64,000 nucleotides of DNA from Acididesulfobacillus acetoxydans (GTDB lineage Bacteria > Bacillota > Desulfitobacteriia > Desulfitobacteriales > Desulfitobacteriaceae). The stretch lies in assembly GCF_900016645.1 (NCBI RefSeq), contig NZ_CDGJ01000037.1; one strand, written 5' to 3'. Under the pieces are notes generated by a model, which saw only the letters and a list, made by a program, of their open reading frames with translations, was not told where the DNA came from and searched no databases. Positions 39,053-48,169 of this stretch are shown here, piece by piece. Numbering within the stretch: the stretch's first letter is position 1; each line of letters starts with the position of its first letter. Both the position numbers and the translations under genes were made by a program.

Positions 39053-40165
39053 ATGGCTCAAGCTGAGAAGACCAAAGTGATTGTCGGGATGAGCGGCGGC
39101 GTGGATAGCTCCATGGCCGCCGCTTTGCTCCTGGACCAAGGGTATGAGGTGATAGGGGTAACACTTCAGATTTGGCCATCCGGGGGTCCGGAAACGGAGA
39201 AGAGCTGTTGTTCCGTCAGCGCGATTGACGACGCCCGCCTGGTGGCCTATCTGTTAGGTATTCCGCACTATGTGCTCAATTTTCGTTCGGTTTTTGAGGA
39301 AAAAGTCGTGGCTTATTTTGCGGAATCTTATTTCCGGGGGGAGACGCCTAATCCGTGTCTGGCCTGTAACCGCGAGATCAAGTTTGGCGAGCTTTTGCGC
39401 AAAGCGCGGGGTTTGGGGGCCGAGTATATCGCCACAGGCCACTATGCCAGGGTGCAGCGCGATGCGGGAAGCGGGCGTTTCCTTTTGTTCAAAGGGGTTG
39501 ACGGGCAAAAAGACCAGAGTTATGGCCTGTATGGCTTAGGCCAGGAGCAGCTTCGGCATACGCTTTTTCCCCTGGGTGAGTATCGCAAGCCCCAGATTCG
39601 GGAAATGGCCAAAGCGAGAGGGTTGGCCCGGGTGGCGGCTAAACCGGACAGCCAGGAAATTTGTTTCGTGCCGGACAATGACTATGCGGAGTTTTTGCGG
39701 CGGAGGGCGCCGGAAAAGGTGGTCCCGGGACTGTTTGTGGACAGGGAGGGCCGCCCCTTGGGAAAACACCGGGGGATCGTCCGCTACACGGTGGGACAGC
39801 GCAAGGGACTGGGTGGAACCTTCGGCAAGCCGATGTTTGTGCTCGGCTTCAATCCAGAACGCAATGAGGTGGTACTGGGCGAGGACGCGCAAGTCTATAC
39901 CCCGGTCCTCTGGGCCGAAGAACTCAATTGGATTGCCTGGCCCGAAGTGCGCGAACCGGTCAGGGTCAAGGCCAAAATTCGTTATAAAGCCCCGCCGGCC
40001 CCGGCCTGGGTTATTCCCGAGGGGAGCGCCGTCAAGGTGGAATTCGACCGGCCGCAGAGGGCGGTGACTCCGGGACAGGCCGTCGTTTTCTATCGGGAGG
40101 ATCTGGTTCTGGGCGGCGGAACCATTGTCTCAGACCCCCGAGGGTTGCGTCGCCGCTCAATCTGA
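39053..40165 (+). CDS. mnmA: tRNA 2-thiouridylase MnmA
   Basis: A 370-residue enzyme that thiolates U34 of Lys, Glu and Gln tRNAs. PP-loop GMSGGVDSSMAAALL (residues 12-26); catalytic cysteines in NPCLACNREIKF and QEICFVPDNDY; GKHRGIVRYTVGQRKGL is the family block. It starts 3 nt after iscU. Sulfur would come from the IscS just upstream. Confidence 0.95.
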   Translation: MAQAEKTKVIVGMSGGVDSSMAAALLLDQGYEVIGVTLQIWPSGGPETEKSCCSVSAIDDARLVAYLLGIPHYVLNFRSVFEEKVVAYFAESYFRGETPNPCLACNREIKFGELLRKARGLGAEYIATGHYARVQRDAGSGRFLLFKGVDGQKDQSYGLYGLGQEQLRHTLFPLGEYRKPQIREMAKARGLARVAAKPDSQEICFVPDNDYAEFLRRRAPEKVVPGLFVDREGRPLGKHRGIVRYTVGQRKGLGGTFGKPMFVLGFNPERNEVVLGEDAQVYTPVLWAEELNWIAWPEVREPVRVKAKIRYKAPPAPAWVIPEGSAVKVEFDRPQRAVTPGQAVVFYREDLVLGGGTIVSDPRGLRRRSI

Positions 40166-40244
40166 GGTCGGGTTCTCGGGGCGGGGGTCAGTCCGGTGTC
40201 GGCTTTGCCTTTGTCTCCGGCCGGTTTGACCCGACGGGGGTGAA

Positions 40245-40283
40245 CCTCCCGCCTCCGCTTCTGGCTGAGAGGCGGGGGGTTTC
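40245..40283 (+). terminator. Terminator-like hairpin after mnmA
   Basis: CCTCCCGCCTC pairs with GAGGCGGG-GGG around a 13-nt loop, followed by TTTC. The rest of 40166-40521 holds no gene; ACTAAGACTGAG near 40485 leads into the next RBS. Confidence 0.55.
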
Positions 40284-40521
40284 AAGTCGTATATCGCCGG
40301 AAAGCCGGAACGATCCCCGGTTCGGAAGGTCTATTGAGTCAGAAAAGGTTTGCGAGTTTTTGCCGAATATTTATTTTGGTTTTTGACCGGATTTTCAGGT
40401 TCAAAAGGCTTGTCCTTCCCCGGAAATTGCCTTAGTATGATAATGGTTAGATGCATGAATTTAAAACGGTTTGGGCATAGTACGACTAAGACTGAGAAAG
40501 AGAATGGAAAGGAAGGCCTGC

Positions 40522-41013
40522 ATGAGGCGCGCACGCGAGATTGCCGGCTTGCCGGTTCTGGATGTGAAGAGCGGAAACCAGATTGGCTGGGTACAGGATG
40601 TCGTTTTTGACACCCGGACAGATTCGGTTTCCGGGATTCTGCTGGAAGGAGGGCATTTCTTTCATTCTTCTAAAGGTCTTCCGCGCCGCGCTTTGGCGAA
40701 CATCGGCAAGGATGCCGTCACGGTGCGGGATGCAAAACTGCAGGACGTGCAGGGGAGGCTTTGGTCGGAGACGCTGGGCAGCCCGGTGTATACGGAAGGT
40801 GGAGAAACGAGGGGTAAGATCGAAGATGTCTTCTTGGATGACACAGGGGATCGTATTCTAGGATATGAAGTTTCGGATGGTTTTTTCGCCGACTTGCTCC
40901 AAGGACGGGGGACTATTCTACAGCAGCACGTTGTGGCCGACGGGGAAGACATTGTGATCGTCGATGACCAGGCAAGGCCCTGGGGTGAAAATGGAGGGGG
41001 TTCAGGATCATGA
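40522..41013 (+). CDS. PRC-barrel domain protein (YrrD-like)
   Basis: A 163-residue protein with two PRC-barrel repeats: MRRAREIAGLPVLDVKSGNQIGWVQDVVFD (1-75) and SETLGSPVYTEGGETRGKIEDVFLDDTGDRILGYEVSDG (85-145). PRC barrels occur in ribosome maturation (RimM) and photosynthetic reaction centres; this two-repeat type is conserved in sporulating Firmicutes near alaS, with unknown role. ATG 40522 follows GGAAAGGAAGG; 40471 and 40504 are alternatives. Its stop overlaps the next ATG. Confidence 0.75.
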   Translation: MRRAREIAGLPVLDVKSGNQIGWVQDVVFDTRTDSVSGILLEGGHFFHSSKGLPRRALANIGKDAVTVRDAKLQDVQGRLWSETLGSPVYTEGGETRGKIEDVFLDDTGDRILGYEVSDGFFADLLQGRGTILQQHVVADGEDIVIVDDQARPWGENGGGSGS

Positions 41014-41225
41014 ACTGTCCAGTGTGCGGAGGTCGGACTATCGGAAAAGTCGGTGTGGGTCAGTTTTATTGCTGGGACTGCTGTGTAGAATTTACCACCC
41101 AAGACGATAAGGTCGTCATCTACGATTTGGCGGAGGACGGCTCCTTGGTGGCTTGGGAAGACCCGATTGTCGGCGGGCCCGCAGACGAGGCCCTAAATGG
41201 AAACCCGGAGGCGGTCGTCGAATAA
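41010..41225 (+). CDS. Small zinc-ribbon protein
   Basis: A 71-residue acidic protein with MNCPVCGGRTIGKVGVGQFYCWDCCVEF: CxxC at 3-6 and CxxC at 21-24, a zinc ribbon. The remainder (YDLAEDGSLVAWEDP) is not recognised. It overlaps the PRC-barrel gene by 4 nt (ATGA) and is coupled to it. Confidence 0.7.
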   Translation: MNCPVCGGRTIGKVGVGQFYCWDCCVEFTTQDDKVVIYDLAEDGSLVAWEDPIVGGPADEALNGNPEAVVE

Positions 41226-41261
41226 GTGTGCCGAGTAAGTCTGTCGAAGGAGGAAGAGCGT

Positions 41262-41408
41262 ATGTCAAGACGCTGGATCAGCGGTTTGGTGGCCGGAGGT
41301 GTGGCAGGAGCTGCTTTAGGATTACTCGCGGTGCCGCGACGGACGAGAAGTTCCTGGACGCGTCAGGGCAGGCGCTTATGGACGAGGGGAAGAAAGATCT
41401 GGGGCTAG
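41262..41408 (+). CDS. Small basic single-helix protein (YtxH-like)
   Basis: A 48-residue protein with one glycine/alanine-rich membrane helix (LVAGGVAGAALGLLAVP) followed by a strongly basic tail (RRTRSSWTRQGRRLWTRGRKIWG). AAGGAGGAAGAG gives a strong RBS for ATG 41262. The layout resembles the start of YtxH-type proteins. It belongs to the PRC-barrel operon. Function unknown. Confidence 0.55.
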   Translation: MSRRWISGLVAGGVAGAALGLLAVPRRTRSSWTRQGRRLWTRGRKIWG

Positions 41409-41547
41409 GCCGGGTCGGCCGGTCCGGGAAGCCGCAGCGGGAGGTTCGGGTGCGGCTTTGGCCGCAAGTGTTCCGGGCTGAAGAAGGCCATTCTCCGCTC
41501 GAAAGGTTCTTCGCTTAAAGGAATTAAGAAGTTACTGTTTCATGGTG

Positions 41548-41575
41548 AAAAGCGCGCGCCGGCGCGCTTTTTTAG
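41548..41575 (+). terminator. Terminator of the PRC-barrel operon
   Basis: AAAAGCGCGC-GCCG-GCGCGCTTTT followed by TT. Confidence 0.9.
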
Positions 41576-41598
41576 TCCGCCGGAGCCGAAGGTGTTGC

Positions 41599-41661
41599 GA
41601 CCAAGAGGCTTAGCCGCATGCCCCTGGCTAAAGCCCGGCTTTAGCCAGGGGGAGATTCAGG
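41599..41661 (-). repeat. Dispersed palindromic repeat, full copy, inverted
   Basis: Reverse complement of 34998-35060, from GACCAAGAGGCTTAGCCGCA through the palindrome to GGGGGAGATTCAG. The form matches right ends of IS200/IS605-type elements (a CCCCTGGCTAAAGCC hairpin near the end). No tnpA or tnpB is present. Confidence 0.6.
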
Positions 41662-41839
41662 AGGGAGACGAGTGATTGGCTGCAAGGAACCGTTATTGTT
41701 AGGATACTGTTAAATGCTAGTAAATATATAGAAGGAAGGTTGCTCCCGCCGGAAGGTTTGGGGTGAATAGCCCGGGAATGAGCCGGATTTACTAAAACCC
41801 GAAGGTTTGGGGGAGAATAGAAGGAAAGGGGGAGTGCCG

Positions 41840-42874
41840 GTGTTGCGTCGGGAAAAATGGCGATGGGTCTTCTTGGCGGGAATTATTTTGGGCGGCGGCG
41901 CACTCCTCCTGGCTGTCCGTGCGGTGGTCGGTCCCTTCCTGCTGGGTTTTGCCCTGGCCTACCTTTTAAACCCTTTGGTGGAGGGTCTGGAAAGAAGAGG
42001 GGTTGGCCGCCGCTGGGCCATCGCCGTTGTCTTTGTCGCCATTGTCGGCGGGCTCATTCTGGCCGTTGTTCTCAGCTTACCGGTCTTGTACACCGAACTG
42101 GCCAAGATTGCGGCCGTCCTGCCGCGTACGATGCAGAGCCTTGACCGGTATATCCTGAATTTCCGGGGAAACCTGCGGACCTCGGGTTTGCCGGAACGGA
42201 TTGCTTTGACGGTTGACCAGCACCTGGCCCAGGGGGAAGGGTTCCTTTTGGCCAAGCTGAGTTGGACTTTACGCGTCTTGCCGGACATGCTGGCATCTCT
42301 CAGCCTCTATATCCTGGCGCCGATTCTGGCCATCTATTTCTTGGCGGATTGGCGCCGCCTCGGGGACGGATTGGCCTGGCTGGTTCCCCAGCGCCGGCGG
42401 GCGGAATGGTTGAGACTCTGGCGGGATATAAACCACGTTATACGCCGCTTCATCCGGGGGAACCTGGTCGTGGCCGGAATTGTGGGGGTCTTGATTGGCC
42501 TGGGCAGTAAATTGGCAGGGATGGATTATGCCTTGCTCATCGGCTTGATCTCAGGGATATCGGATCTCATACCGTATTTTGGTCCCTTCATCGGCGCCGT
42601 GCCTGTCCTTTTACTGGCTTTGACAAAATCCCCCCTGATGGTGGGTAAGGTGGCCCTCGTCATTATCGTGGTCCAGCAACTTGAGGGGAATTTCATTTCG
42701 CCGAAATTGATGGGGGACAGCGTGCGTCTGCATCCCCTCTGGATTGTGTTTGTCCTCCTGGCCGGCGGGGAATTGGCGGGCTTCTGGGGGCTTCTCTTGG
42801 CGGTTCCGCTGGCGGCCGTTTTAAAAGTTATCCTGCGCTATCTCTATCTGCGCCTGGTCTCTCCCAGCGTCTGA
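41840..42874 (+). CDS. AI-2E family transporter (PerM/YrrI-like permease)
   Basis: A 344-residue membrane protein with about seven helices. VGPFLLGFALAYLLNPLVEGLERRGVGR at the N terminus and LISGISDLIPYFGPFIGAVPVLLLAL plus VVQQLEGNFISPKLMGDSVRLHPLWIVFVLLAGGEL are family signatures. Start GTG 41840 lies 6 nt after AAAGGGGGAG; an upstream start (41807) is less likely. The position just before alaS matches yrrI in Bacillus. Substrate not established. Confidence 0.85.
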   Translation: MLRREKWRWVFLAGIILGGGALLLAVRAVVGPFLLGFALAYLLNPLVEGLERRGVGRRWAIAVVFVAIVGGLILAVVLSLPVLYTELAKIAAVLPRTMQSLDRYILNFRGNLRTSGLPERIALTVDQHLAQGEGFLLAKLSWTLRVLPDMLASLSLYILAPILAIYFLADWRRLGDGLAWLVPQRRRAEWLRLWRDINHVIRRFIRGNLVVAGIVGVLIGLGSKLAGMDYALLIGLISGISDLIPYFGPFIGAVPVLLLALTKSPLMVGKVALVIIVVQQLEGNFISPKLMGDSVRLHPLWIVFVLLAGGELAGFWGLLLAVPLAAVLKVILRYLYLRLVSPSV

Positions 42875-43040
42875 AACGGCATTTGGATGCCATTGCTTCG
42901 CCGAACCGCAACCTGTCAAAGAATACTTAAGCGCTGAGGGATTCGTGCGGCGGAAAGCCGCCCGTCGACCTAGGAGCACCGGCAAGCGCAAGGATAGACG
43001 CGGGACTTTGACGTTATCCTGCGGGCCGTCGGCGCAAGAA

Positions 43041-43069
43041 TTGACAGGCTCTTGGCTTTTCGTTATACT
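43041..43069 (+). promoter_or_regulatory. Promoter of alaS
   Basis: TTGACA (43041-43046), 17-nt spacer, TATACT (43064-43069), about 210 nt before the start codon. Confidence 0.75.
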
Positions 43070-43111
43070 CAAAACCAATGGTTGTGTGATGAGCCAAGGT
43101 TTTCTTCACAA

Positions 43112-43140
43112 GGGTTATAAACTATAGGGTTATAAACTAT
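43112..43140 (+). repeat. Short direct repeat in the alaS leader
   Basis: GGGTTATAAACTAT at 43112-43125 and again at 43127-43140. It lies between promoter and terminator and may take part in alternative folding. Confidence 0.5.
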
Positions 43141-43174
43141 CGAAGCGTCATAAGGGGTTCCGGCCTGGCGACAT

Positions 43175-43200
43175 CCCGCTCCTGATGAGGAGCGGGTTTT
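43175..43200 (+). terminator. Terminator hairpin inside the alaS leader (possible attenuator)
   Basis: CCCGCTCCT-GATG-AGGAGCGGG followed by TTTT, located downstream of the alaS promoter and upstream of its start. The T-box sequence (AGGGTGGNACCGCG) was not found. After it come (CATTTAT)n-like repeats at 43230-43256. Confidence 0.75.
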
Positions 43201-43281
43201 GCTCTTCATCTTAATTCATCATTCGTCATCCATCATTTATCATTTATCATTTATCATAATTTATTGGGGGAGGATTTTCTC

Positions 43282-45909
43282 ATGTACAGCGGCAACCAGT
43301 TGCGGGAAATGTTTTTAAAGTATTTTGAAGCCAAAGGGCATCGGATTTTGCCGAGCGCTTCTCTCATCCCGAAAGACGACCCGACTTTGCTCCTTACCGT
43401 GGCGGGGATGGTCCCTTTCAAACCCTATTTTCAACGCCGGGTCGAGCCACCTTTTCCGAGAGCGACGACTGCCCAAAAATGCGTGCGTACTCCAGATCTG
43501 GAGGAAGTCGGCAAAACGGCTAGGCATCATACTTTCTTCGAGATGCTGGGTAATTTTTCCTTTGGCGATTATTTTAAAGAAAATGCCATCCCTTGGGCCT
43601 GGGAGTACGTGACGGAAGTTCTCAAGCTTCCGGTGGAGAAGCTCTGGGTTACAATTCATCCCGAAGATGAGGAAGCGCGGCAGATTTGGCTGGATAAGGC
43701 GGGAGTCAAGCCGGAGCGGATTGCGATCGATGAATCGAATTTCTGGGCTGCAGGACCGACCGGACCCTGCGGACCCTGTTCCGAGATTTATGTGGATTTA
43801 GGCGAAAATAGGGGCTGCGGCCGCCCAGAGTGCGCGGTTGGCTGCGAGTGCGACCGTTTCCTCGAAATTTGGAATCTCGTTTTTATGCAATACAACCGGG
43901 ATGAGGCGGGGAATCTCACCCCTTTGCCCAAACAAAATATTGATACGGGGATGGGCTTGGAGCGGATTGCTTCCGTCATGCAGGGGGTGGAATCGAACTT
44001 TGACACGGACCTTTTCCGGCCCATTATTGATAAAGTGGCTGACCTGGCGGGCATTCGCTATAAGGACGATCCCAAGAGCGACATGGCCCTCAAAGTAGTG
44101 GCAGACCACAGCCGGGCCGTTTCTTTCATGCTGAGCGACGGGATCCGCCCCGACAATGAGGGGCGGGGTTATGTCCTCAGGCGCATTCTGCGCCGGGCCG
44201 TGCGTTTCGCCCGTCTAATCGGGATCGAAAAACCGTTTCTCGAGCAAGTTTTCTTGGTGATTCAAAGGGATTATGCCCATCACTATCCCGAGTTAAAAGA
44301 AAACGAGAACTTCATTCTCAACCATTTGCGCTTGGAGGAGAAGAACTTCCAGGCGACACTGGAACAGGGTACCCAGATTCTTCAGGAACGCATCCGTGCC
44401 CTCCAGGCGGAAGGCAAGACGGTGCTTTCGGGACGGGATGCTTTCTACCTTTATGAAACATACGGCTTTCCGGTGGAACTGACGGAGGAAATCCTGAATG
44501 AACAGAACCTCAAGGTGGATCTTCAGGATTTTGAGCGGGCCGCGGAAGAGCACCGGCGCCTGGCCAGGGAGCAGTCTCGGCAGAGGCGCGCTGTGCAGGA
44601 GAGCCCGATCGTGACGGAAAGAGCGAAACGGCTGGGAATGACCCCGTTTCTCGGTTACGAACGGGCGAGCACCGAAGCGACGGTTGAAGCTCTCTTCCTG
44701 GGCGGGGAAGAAATTATGGATGCCGGGGAAGGAGACGAAGTGATTTGCTTCCTTTCCCAAACTCCATTTTACGCGGAAAGCGGCGGGCAGACGGCGGACC
44801 GGGGCGTCCTGGAGACCGCGCGGGCGGAAGCCGAAGTCCTGGAAGTCAAAAAAGGAGTCACCGGGACAATTTATCACACGCTGAGGATTAAGCGGGGGGT
44901 CCTGCATCGGGGCGAAAAAGTCACGGCGGCAGTGGACGCCGGGGCGCGGGCCGCCACGGCCAGGCATCACAGTGCCACCCATCTGCTGCAGGCGGCGCTG
45001 CGCGGCGTGCTGGGGGATCATGTGCGGCAGTCCGGTTCCTTGGTGACACCGGAAAGACTGCGCTTTGATTTTACGCATTTTTCGGCTCTGACGCCCGCTC
45101 AGCTTACGCTGGTGGAGGAGAAAGTGAATGAGGCCGTGCTGGCCAATCTGACGGTGAGTTCCGTGGAGATGCGCCTGGCCGATGCCAAGGCCAGCGGGGC
45201 GACCGCTCTCTTCGGGGAGAAATACGGTGAAGTCGTCCGGGTCGTGCGGATGGGCGATTTCAGCCGGGAACTGTGCGGAGGTACTCATGTCCGGGCTACG
45301 GGAGAGGTCGGCTTAGTCAAGATTCTGGCCGAGAGCGGGATCGGGGCCGGGCTGCGCCGGATCGAAGCGGTGGCCGGACTGAATTCTCTGGCCTATGTCC
45401 GGGGCTTGGAATCTCAGGCCCAGGAGCTGGCTCAGATCTTGAAAACCCCGGCGTCCGAAGTCGCCCGGCGGGTGGAAGGACTTCTCGGCCAGATCAAAGA
45501 TCTGGACCGGGAGGTGCAGCAGCTTCAGGTGAAAGTGGCGAGAGGAGAAGCCTCGGACCTTTTGGCCAAAATGCAGGATGTGGAAGGGGTCGGGGTGCTG
45601 GCAGTCCAGGTGCAAGCGCCGGACATGGAAGGGTTGAGGCAAATCAGCGATCTTTTGCGCGACAAGTTGAAGCAAGGGGTTATCATCTTGAGCGCGGTGG
45701 CTGAGGGCAAGGTCAACTGGGTGGCTGCCGTGAAGCCGGTAGGTTTAAGGGGACTCCACGCGGGGCAGATTATTAAGGAAGTGGCTAAAATAACGGACGG
45801 CGGCGGGGGCGGCCGGCCGGATATGGCCCAGGCCGGCGGTAAGGATCCCGGGAAGGTCAGTGAAGCCTTGGGACAGGTGCCCCAGATTATCCGCAGTTTT
45901 CTTAGCTGA
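43282..45909 (+). CDS. alaS: Alanine--tRNA ligase
   Basis: An 875-residue class II synthetase charging tRNA-Ala. FLKYFEAKGHRILPSASLIP and TTAQKCVRTPDLEEVGKTARHHTFFEMLGNFSFGDYFK form the catalytic core; the editing domain has RHHSATHLLQAALR (HxxxH) and CGGTHVRATGEVG (Cys and His of the zinc site). The C-Ala domain follows. ATG 43282 follows GGGGGAGG. It heads the ireB-AKR-ruvX-DUF1292 series. Confidence 0.97.
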   Translation: MYSGNQLREMFLKYFEAKGHRILPSASLIPKDDPTLLLTVAGMVPFKPYFQRRVEPPFPRATTAQKCVRTPDLEEVGKTARHHTFFEMLGNFSFGDYFKENAIPWAWEYVTEVLKLPVEKLWVTIHPEDEEARQIWLDKAGVKPERIAIDESNFWAAGPTGPCGPCSEIYVDLGENRGCGRPECAVGCECDRFLEIWNLVFMQYNRDEAGNLTPLPKQNIDTGMGLERIASVMQGVESNFDTDLFRPIIDKVADLAGIRYKDDPKSDMALKVVADHSRAVSFMLSDGIRPDNEGRGYVLRRILRRAVRFARLIGIEKPFLEQVFLVIQRDYAHHYPELKENENFILNHLRLEEKNFQATLEQGTQILQERIRALQAEGKTVLSGRDAFYLYETYGFPVELTEEILNEQNLKVDLQDFERAAEEHRRLAREQSRQRRAVQESPIVTERAKRLGMTPFLGYERASTEATVEALFLGGEEIMDAGEGDEVICFLSQTPFYAESGGQTADRGVLETARAEAEVLEVKKGVTGTIYHTLRIKRGVLHRGEKVTAAVDAGARAATARHHSATHLLQAALRGVLGDHVRQSGSLVTPERLRFDFTHFSALTPAQLTLVEEKVNEAVLANLTVSSVEMRLADAKASGATALFGEKYGEVVRVVRMGDFSRELCGGTHVRATGEVGLVKILAESGIGAGLRRIEAVAGLNSLAYVRGLESQAQELAQILKTPASEVARRVEGLLGQIKDLDREVQQLQVKVARGEASDLLAKMQDVEGVGVLAVQVQAPDMEGLRQISDLLRDKLKQGVIILSAVAEGKVNWVAAVKPVGLRGLHAGQIIKEVAKITDGGGGGRPDMAQAGGKDPGKVSEALGQVPQIIRSFLS

Positions 45910-46112
45910 GGAGAAAGCGATTCGGCCGGATTTATCTGTGCGAGTGAAGTGTTTTGGCCAAGGTTCTTACGTCTGTCTATTGGATGTGGGGCGGAGACCG
46001 CTGATTCTTTGCCAATAACTTCAGGAGCTTGGAGGAAAAACAGTCTGGAAGGGAGAATTCCTTAAGTAACAGTCTCTGCGGGGGATTGAGGATTGTGAAA
46101 GGGGAGAAGCTT

Positions 46113-46403
46113 ATGGACGGATTGGATCACACCATGATGTTTAAGGCGCAAGGAGAGGACATCCAGGCGCGGGAAGTTTTGCAACAGGTGTATGCCGCCC
46201 TGCAGGAGAAAGGATATGACCCGATTAACCAGTTAGTCGGTTATCTCATGTCCGGAGATCCTGTGTATATTACCAGTCACAACCAGGCGCGGGCTCTGAT
46301 TCGCAAGCTGGAACGCTACGAGCTTCTGGAAGAGCTGGTGCGTTTCTACCTGGAGGACGGCAATCCGTCCACCCCGGGGGCGGACAAAGACAAACCGGTC
46401 TGA
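46113..46403 (+). CDS. ireB: IreB family regulatory phosphoprotein (UPF0297)
   Basis: A 96-residue protein. MDGLDHTMMFKAQGEDIQAREVLQQVYAALQEKGYDPINQLVGYLMSGDPVYITSHNQAR is the family sequence; the TMMF threonine is the phosphorylation site used by PASTA kinases in Enterococcus. It normally follows alaS and precedes ruvX. ATG 46113 follows AGGGGAGAAG. The C-terminal tail (NPSTPGADKDKPV) is non-conserved. Confidence 0.92.
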   Translation: MDGLDHTMMFKAQGEDIQAREVLQQVYAALQEKGYDPINQLVGYLMSGDPVYITSHNQARALIRKLERYELLEELVRFYLEDGNPSTPGADKDKPV

Positions 46404-46609
46404 GGCGACAAAGAGCGACCGCAGGAGAATGCTCTGCCCGTAACAGGCCGTGTTCGCGAGGCGATTAGCCCGCAACAGGGAGAGAAGCGGACGGAATGGG
46501 CATTAAAGGGCAGAATATAAAACCACAATAGGCGTTAAATGAGTTGGCAAACCGGAACAGGCCTATGATTCGGAAAGAGCAAACGGAGCTTTGGAGGCGG
46601 GACGGGTTT

Positions 46610-47557
46610 ATGCGTCAGGTTCAGTTGGGCTGGCGAGGGCCGCAAGTGTCGGAGGTCTGTTTTGGCAGCTTGGCCATCTCTCCTCTCCAAGGCCGGGTGA
46701 CGGCAGAACAAGGCAGTGATGTCTTCGAGTATGCGGTTGGACGCGGGGTTAACTGGGTGGACACGGCCGAGATTTACGATAACTACGCCCAATTGCGGCC
46801 CGTGCTAAGGCGGCATCCCGAGGTTCGGGTGGTGAGCAAGTCCTATGCGGTGAGCGGGGAAGAAATGAGGCAAAGTATCGAAAAGGCCCGTCGCGGCTTG
46901 GGACGGGAAACGCTCGATTTCTTTCTTTTGCACGAACAGGAAAGTGCGCTGACTCTGAGAGGGCACCGGGGGGCGTGGGAAGAATTGCTCAAGGCGAAGG
47001 CGGACGGGCGGGTGAGCAGGATCGGGATCTCGACCCACGCTGTAGCCGGTGTCAGGGCGGGAGCCCTGCAGCCCGGACTCGATGTCATTCACGCGATCAT
47101 CAACCTGCAGGGTCTGGGGATTATCGACGGCTGCCGGGAGGATATGCTGGCGGCGATTTCCTTTGCCCACGACTTGAAGATCGGCATCTATGCCATGAAG
47201 GTTTTCGGCGGCGGGCACTTGGGCGCTTCCCCGCGGGAGGCGCTCGCTTACGTGCGCGGCATCCCCGGCGTCCAGGCCATGGCCTTAGGGATGTCCAGCC
47301 GGGCCGAGGTGGAGTACAATCTGCGTTTTCTGGACGGGGAAGAGATTGACAGGGATTTGGCGCTCAAGGTGCGGCATGAGGAGCGCAAGCTCTATATCGC
47401 CGATTGGTGTCAGGGCTGCGGCCGCTGTGTCGGGGCCTGCCCGCAGGGGGCGTTGTCCTTGTCAGAATCGGGGCAGGCTCGGGTGAATGCGGGAGCCTGT
47501 GTTCTTTGCGGCTACTGCGGGCGCGTTTGCCCGCATTTTTGCCTAAAAATTGTCTGA
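46610..47557 (+). CDS. Aldo/keto reductase with C-terminal 2[4Fe-4S] ferredoxin domain
   Basis: A 315-residue two-domain protein. Residues 1-255 are an aldo/keto reductase barrel (NWVDTAEIYDNYAQ with the catalytic Asp and Tyr; DFFLLHEQE; RIGISTHAV). Residues 262-315 carry CQGCGRCVGACPQGA and CVLCGYCGRVCP for two 4Fe-4S clusters. Such fusions are common in anaerobes; the substrate is unknown. ATG 46610 follows GGAGGCGGG; TTG 46544 is a longer option. It interrupts the usual ireB-ruvX pair. Confidence 0.88.
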   Translation: MRQVQLGWRGPQVSEVCFGSLAISPLQGRVTAEQGSDVFEYAVGRGVNWVDTAEIYDNYAQLRPVLRRHPEVRVVSKSYAVSGEEMRQSIEKARRGLGRETLDFFLLHEQESALTLRGHRGAWEELLKAKADGRVSRIGISTHAVAGVRAGALQPGLDVIHAIINLQGLGIIDGCREDMLAAISFAHDLKIGIYAMKVFGGGHLGASPREALAYVRGIPGVQAMALGMSSRAEVEYNLRFLDGEEIDRDLALKVRHEERKLYIADWCQGCGRCVGACPQGALSLSESGQARVNAGACVLCGYCGRVCPHFCLKIV

Positions 47558-47632
47558 GGAACCCCGTAGGGATTGATCGGGCGGACAGAGGACCAAGGGG
47601 GATGGATAACCAAGAGGGATGGAGGACCAAGA

Positions 47633-48049
47633 GTGGACGGCAGGCGCATTATGGGTTTGGATTTCGGTGAGAGGACTATCGGAGTGGCGGTCAGCGATGA
47701 ACTGTTATGGACGGGCCAGGGAGTCAAAACGATCCGGCGCTCAAAAACGGAGATGGCGGAACTGGCCGATCTCATCCGCAGCTATGACGTAGGGGAGATT
47801 GTCTTGGGCTACCCCAAGAACATGAACGGGACTCTGGGTCCCCGGGCGCGCCTGACCGAGGAGTTTGCCGAGCGGCTGCGCCGCTCCTTCGGCTTGCCGG
47901 TGGTTCTTTGGGATGAACGGCTGACGACGGCCGCGGCCGAGCGGACCTTGCTGGAAGGGGATATTTCCCGGGCCAAAAGAAAGAAAGTGATTGACAAGAT
48001 GGCCGCGATCCTGATTTTGCAGGGCTATCTGGAGCGCAAACGGGGATAG
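47633..48049 (+). CDS. ruvX: Holliday junction resolvase-like / pre-16S rRNA nuclease RuvX (YqgF)
   Basis: A 138-residue RNase H-fold nuclease. MGLDFGERTIGVAVSD has the first Asp, VLGYPKNMNGTLGPRA follows, and WDERLTTAAAERTLLEGD has the next acidic residues. Start GTG 47633 lies 6 nt after GGAGG. It is probably cotranscribed with the upstream aldo/keto reductase and the downstream DUF1292 gene. Confidence 0.92.
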   Translation: MDGRRIMGLDFGERTIGVAVSDELLWTGQGVKTIRRSKTEMAELADLIRSYDVGEIVLGYPKNMNGTLGPRARLTEEFAERLRRSFGLPVVLWDERLTTAAAERTLLEGDISRAKRKKVIDKMAAILILQGYLERKRG

Positions 48050-48169
48050 TCCGGGCGGAAAAGGGTGATCGGGAATCTCGGGAATCTCGTGTGCGTTACG
48101 TGTGTGCCGTTTGACAATCATTACCTGGGGGAGTACAATAGCACTATCTTTGAGTATGAGGTGAAGCTG

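Noticed and set aside
40522..41013. Ribosome maturation factor RimM
   Set aside because: Two PRC repeats and no RimM N-terminal domain; no rpsP or trmD is near.
42900..43200. T-box riboswitch upstream of alaS
   Set aside because: No AGGGTGGNACCGCG-like block or specifier stem could be found; only a terminator is clear.
43225..43262. Short CATTTAT repeats as a CRISPR array
   Set aside because: Unit is 7 bp without spacers. No cas genes are in the window.
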